From Edaphobacter aggregans DSM 19364 (GTDB taxonomy: Bacteria > Acidobacteriota > Terriglobia > Terriglobales > Acidobacteriaceae): a stretch of DNA of 64,000 nt. The DNA lies in assembly GCF_000745965.1 (NCBI RefSeq), contig NZ_JQKI01000002.1, forward strand, positions 62,001 to 126,000. The letters run 5' to 3'. Below the pieces are notes generated by a model. That model searched no databases, was not told where the DNA came from, and saw only the letters and a program-made list of their open reading frames with translations. Position numbers and translations under genes: made by a program. This document shows, one piece after another, positions 63,503-64,000 of this stretch. Numbering within the stretch: the stretch's first letter is position 1; every line of letters starts with the position of its first letter.

Positions 63503-64000
63503 ATGTCCAGCGAAATGCGCGCGATCCGCAGCCGTCTTGATTTTTCCAAGATTCCAACCGCAATCGAAATTCCCAACCTCATCGAAGTACAGCGCCGCAG
63601 CTACGAGCGCTTCCTGCAGATGGACAAGCTTCCGCAGGAGCGTGAGGACAACGGCCTGCAGTCGGTCTTCACCTCGGTCTTCCCGATCACCGACTTCCGC
63701 AATGTGTCGGAGCTGGAGTTCGTCGACTACTCGATCGGCAACTGGGAGTGCAAGTGCGGCTACCTCAAGGGGCTGAATCACCTGCGCACGGCCTGCGTCA
63801 ACTGCGGCCACATGGTCATCACCGACCCGTTCCACCCGGGCGAGGTCCTCTGCAACTTCTGCGGAACCTACAACAAGAACACCCCCGACTTCTGCACCAA
63901 GTGCGGCGACCCCGTGGGTCTGCAGCTGAAGTACGACCAGGCCGAGTGCGAGGAGCGCGGCATGACCTACTCGGCGCCGCTCAAGGTCACCATTCGCCTT
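63503..64000 (+). CDS. rpoB: RNA polymerase beta subunit, N-terminal part with zinc-ribbon-like insertion
   Basis: The frame starts at ATG 63503 after a GGGAGAGAGC and runs off the window after 166 codons. The opening ([19 protein letters not shown], then SVFPITDF and LEFVDYSIG) is ordinary beta subunit. Residues 82-138 then carry an insertion with eight cysteines (C83, C85, C98, C101, C117, C120, C131, C134) in CxC and three CxxC pairs, before the normal sequence resumes at [23 protein letters not shown]. The insertion resembles two zinc ribbons. It is not in E. coli RpoB. Confidence 0.95.
   Translation, partial: MSSEMRAIRSRLDFSKIPTAIEIPNLIEVQRRSYERFLQMDKLPQEREDNGLQSVFTSVFPITDFRNVSELEFVDYSIGNWECKCGYLKGLNHLRTACVNCGHMVITDPFHPGEVLCNFCGTYNKNTPDFCTKCGDPVGLQLKYDQAECEERGMTYSAPLKVTIRL

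Noticed and set aside
1..64000. tRNA, rRNA, insertion sequence or prophage genes
   Set aside because: Scanning by eye found no tRNA-like cloverleaf or T-arm, no transposase or integrase frame and no phage structural gene; a tRNAscan or profile search would be needed to be sure.

Overview
The window is a GC-rich chromosomal segment (AT-richer in a few accessory patches) of a diderm bacterium. The closest match I can argue for is Acidobacteriota, class Terriglobia (Granulicella/Edaphobacter/Terriglobus-like). The reasons are a dcw cluster with a meso-diaminopimelate-type MurE, several outer-membrane beta-barrel proteins and a TonB protein, dense intergenic repeats of the kind I associate with that group, and a cysteine-rich insertion in RpoB. 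The assignment is inference; no rRNA or tRNA gene was found in the window.

Layout. (1) 1-11.2 kb, minus strand: a branched-chain amino acid block read leuA, leuB, a 57-aa membrane protein, a 226-aa secreted protein, leuC, leuD, a 56-aa ORF, ilvD, an unknown gene, a broken ilvB 5' copy, an acyltransferase, ilvB and a truncated unknown gene. Most junctions overlap by 1-4 bases. LeuA lacks the leucine-binding regulatory domain. A LysR-type regulator (11.3-12.2 kb) diverges from leuA across a perfect 15-bp palindrome. (2) 12.3-18.1 kb: envelope genes, namely a Spy/CpxP-like protein, three small beta-barrel proteins, an M48-like protein with a degenerate zinc motif, and a TonB. (3) 18.4-31.7 kb: galE, a YetF-like membrane protein, acs, a ParD antitoxin with a frameshifted ParE toxin, a GAF/PAS hybrid-less histidine kinase, a lipoprotein, a dicarboxylate symporter, two unknown AT-richer genes, a divergent dxs and a DUF2127 protein. 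(4) 32-53.7 kb, plus strand: the dcw cluster mraZ, rsmH, ftsL, ftsI-type PBP, murE, murF, mraY, murD, ftsW, murG, then a minus-strand repeat-rich gene, then murC, ftsQ, ftsA, ftsZ and a second transpeptidase. murB and ddl are not in it. Three GTGG repeats at 10-bp spacing precede mraZ. (5) 53.7-60.7 kb: nnr, tsaE, an SDR/LysR divergent pair, a small monooxygenase-like protein, a radical SAM protein, a Uma2 nuclease and a doubly frameshifted GIY-YIG-like gene. (6) 60.8-64 kb: rplA, rplJ, rplL, and the start of rpoB after a 686-bp spacer with a possible attenuator, a 16-bp palindrome and phased A-tracts.

The most unusual signals are: the eight-cysteine insertion in RpoB; the partial duplication of ilvB around an inserted acyltransferase; the 8-bp repeats at three places, one of them inside or just before murG; mutually exclusive inverted repeats between rsmH and ftsL; the G10 tract and 20-bp duplication that break the GIY-YIG-like gene; and two uncharacterised envelope proteins translationally coupled inside the leu operon. 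No CRISPR array, insertion sequence or prophage was recognised.
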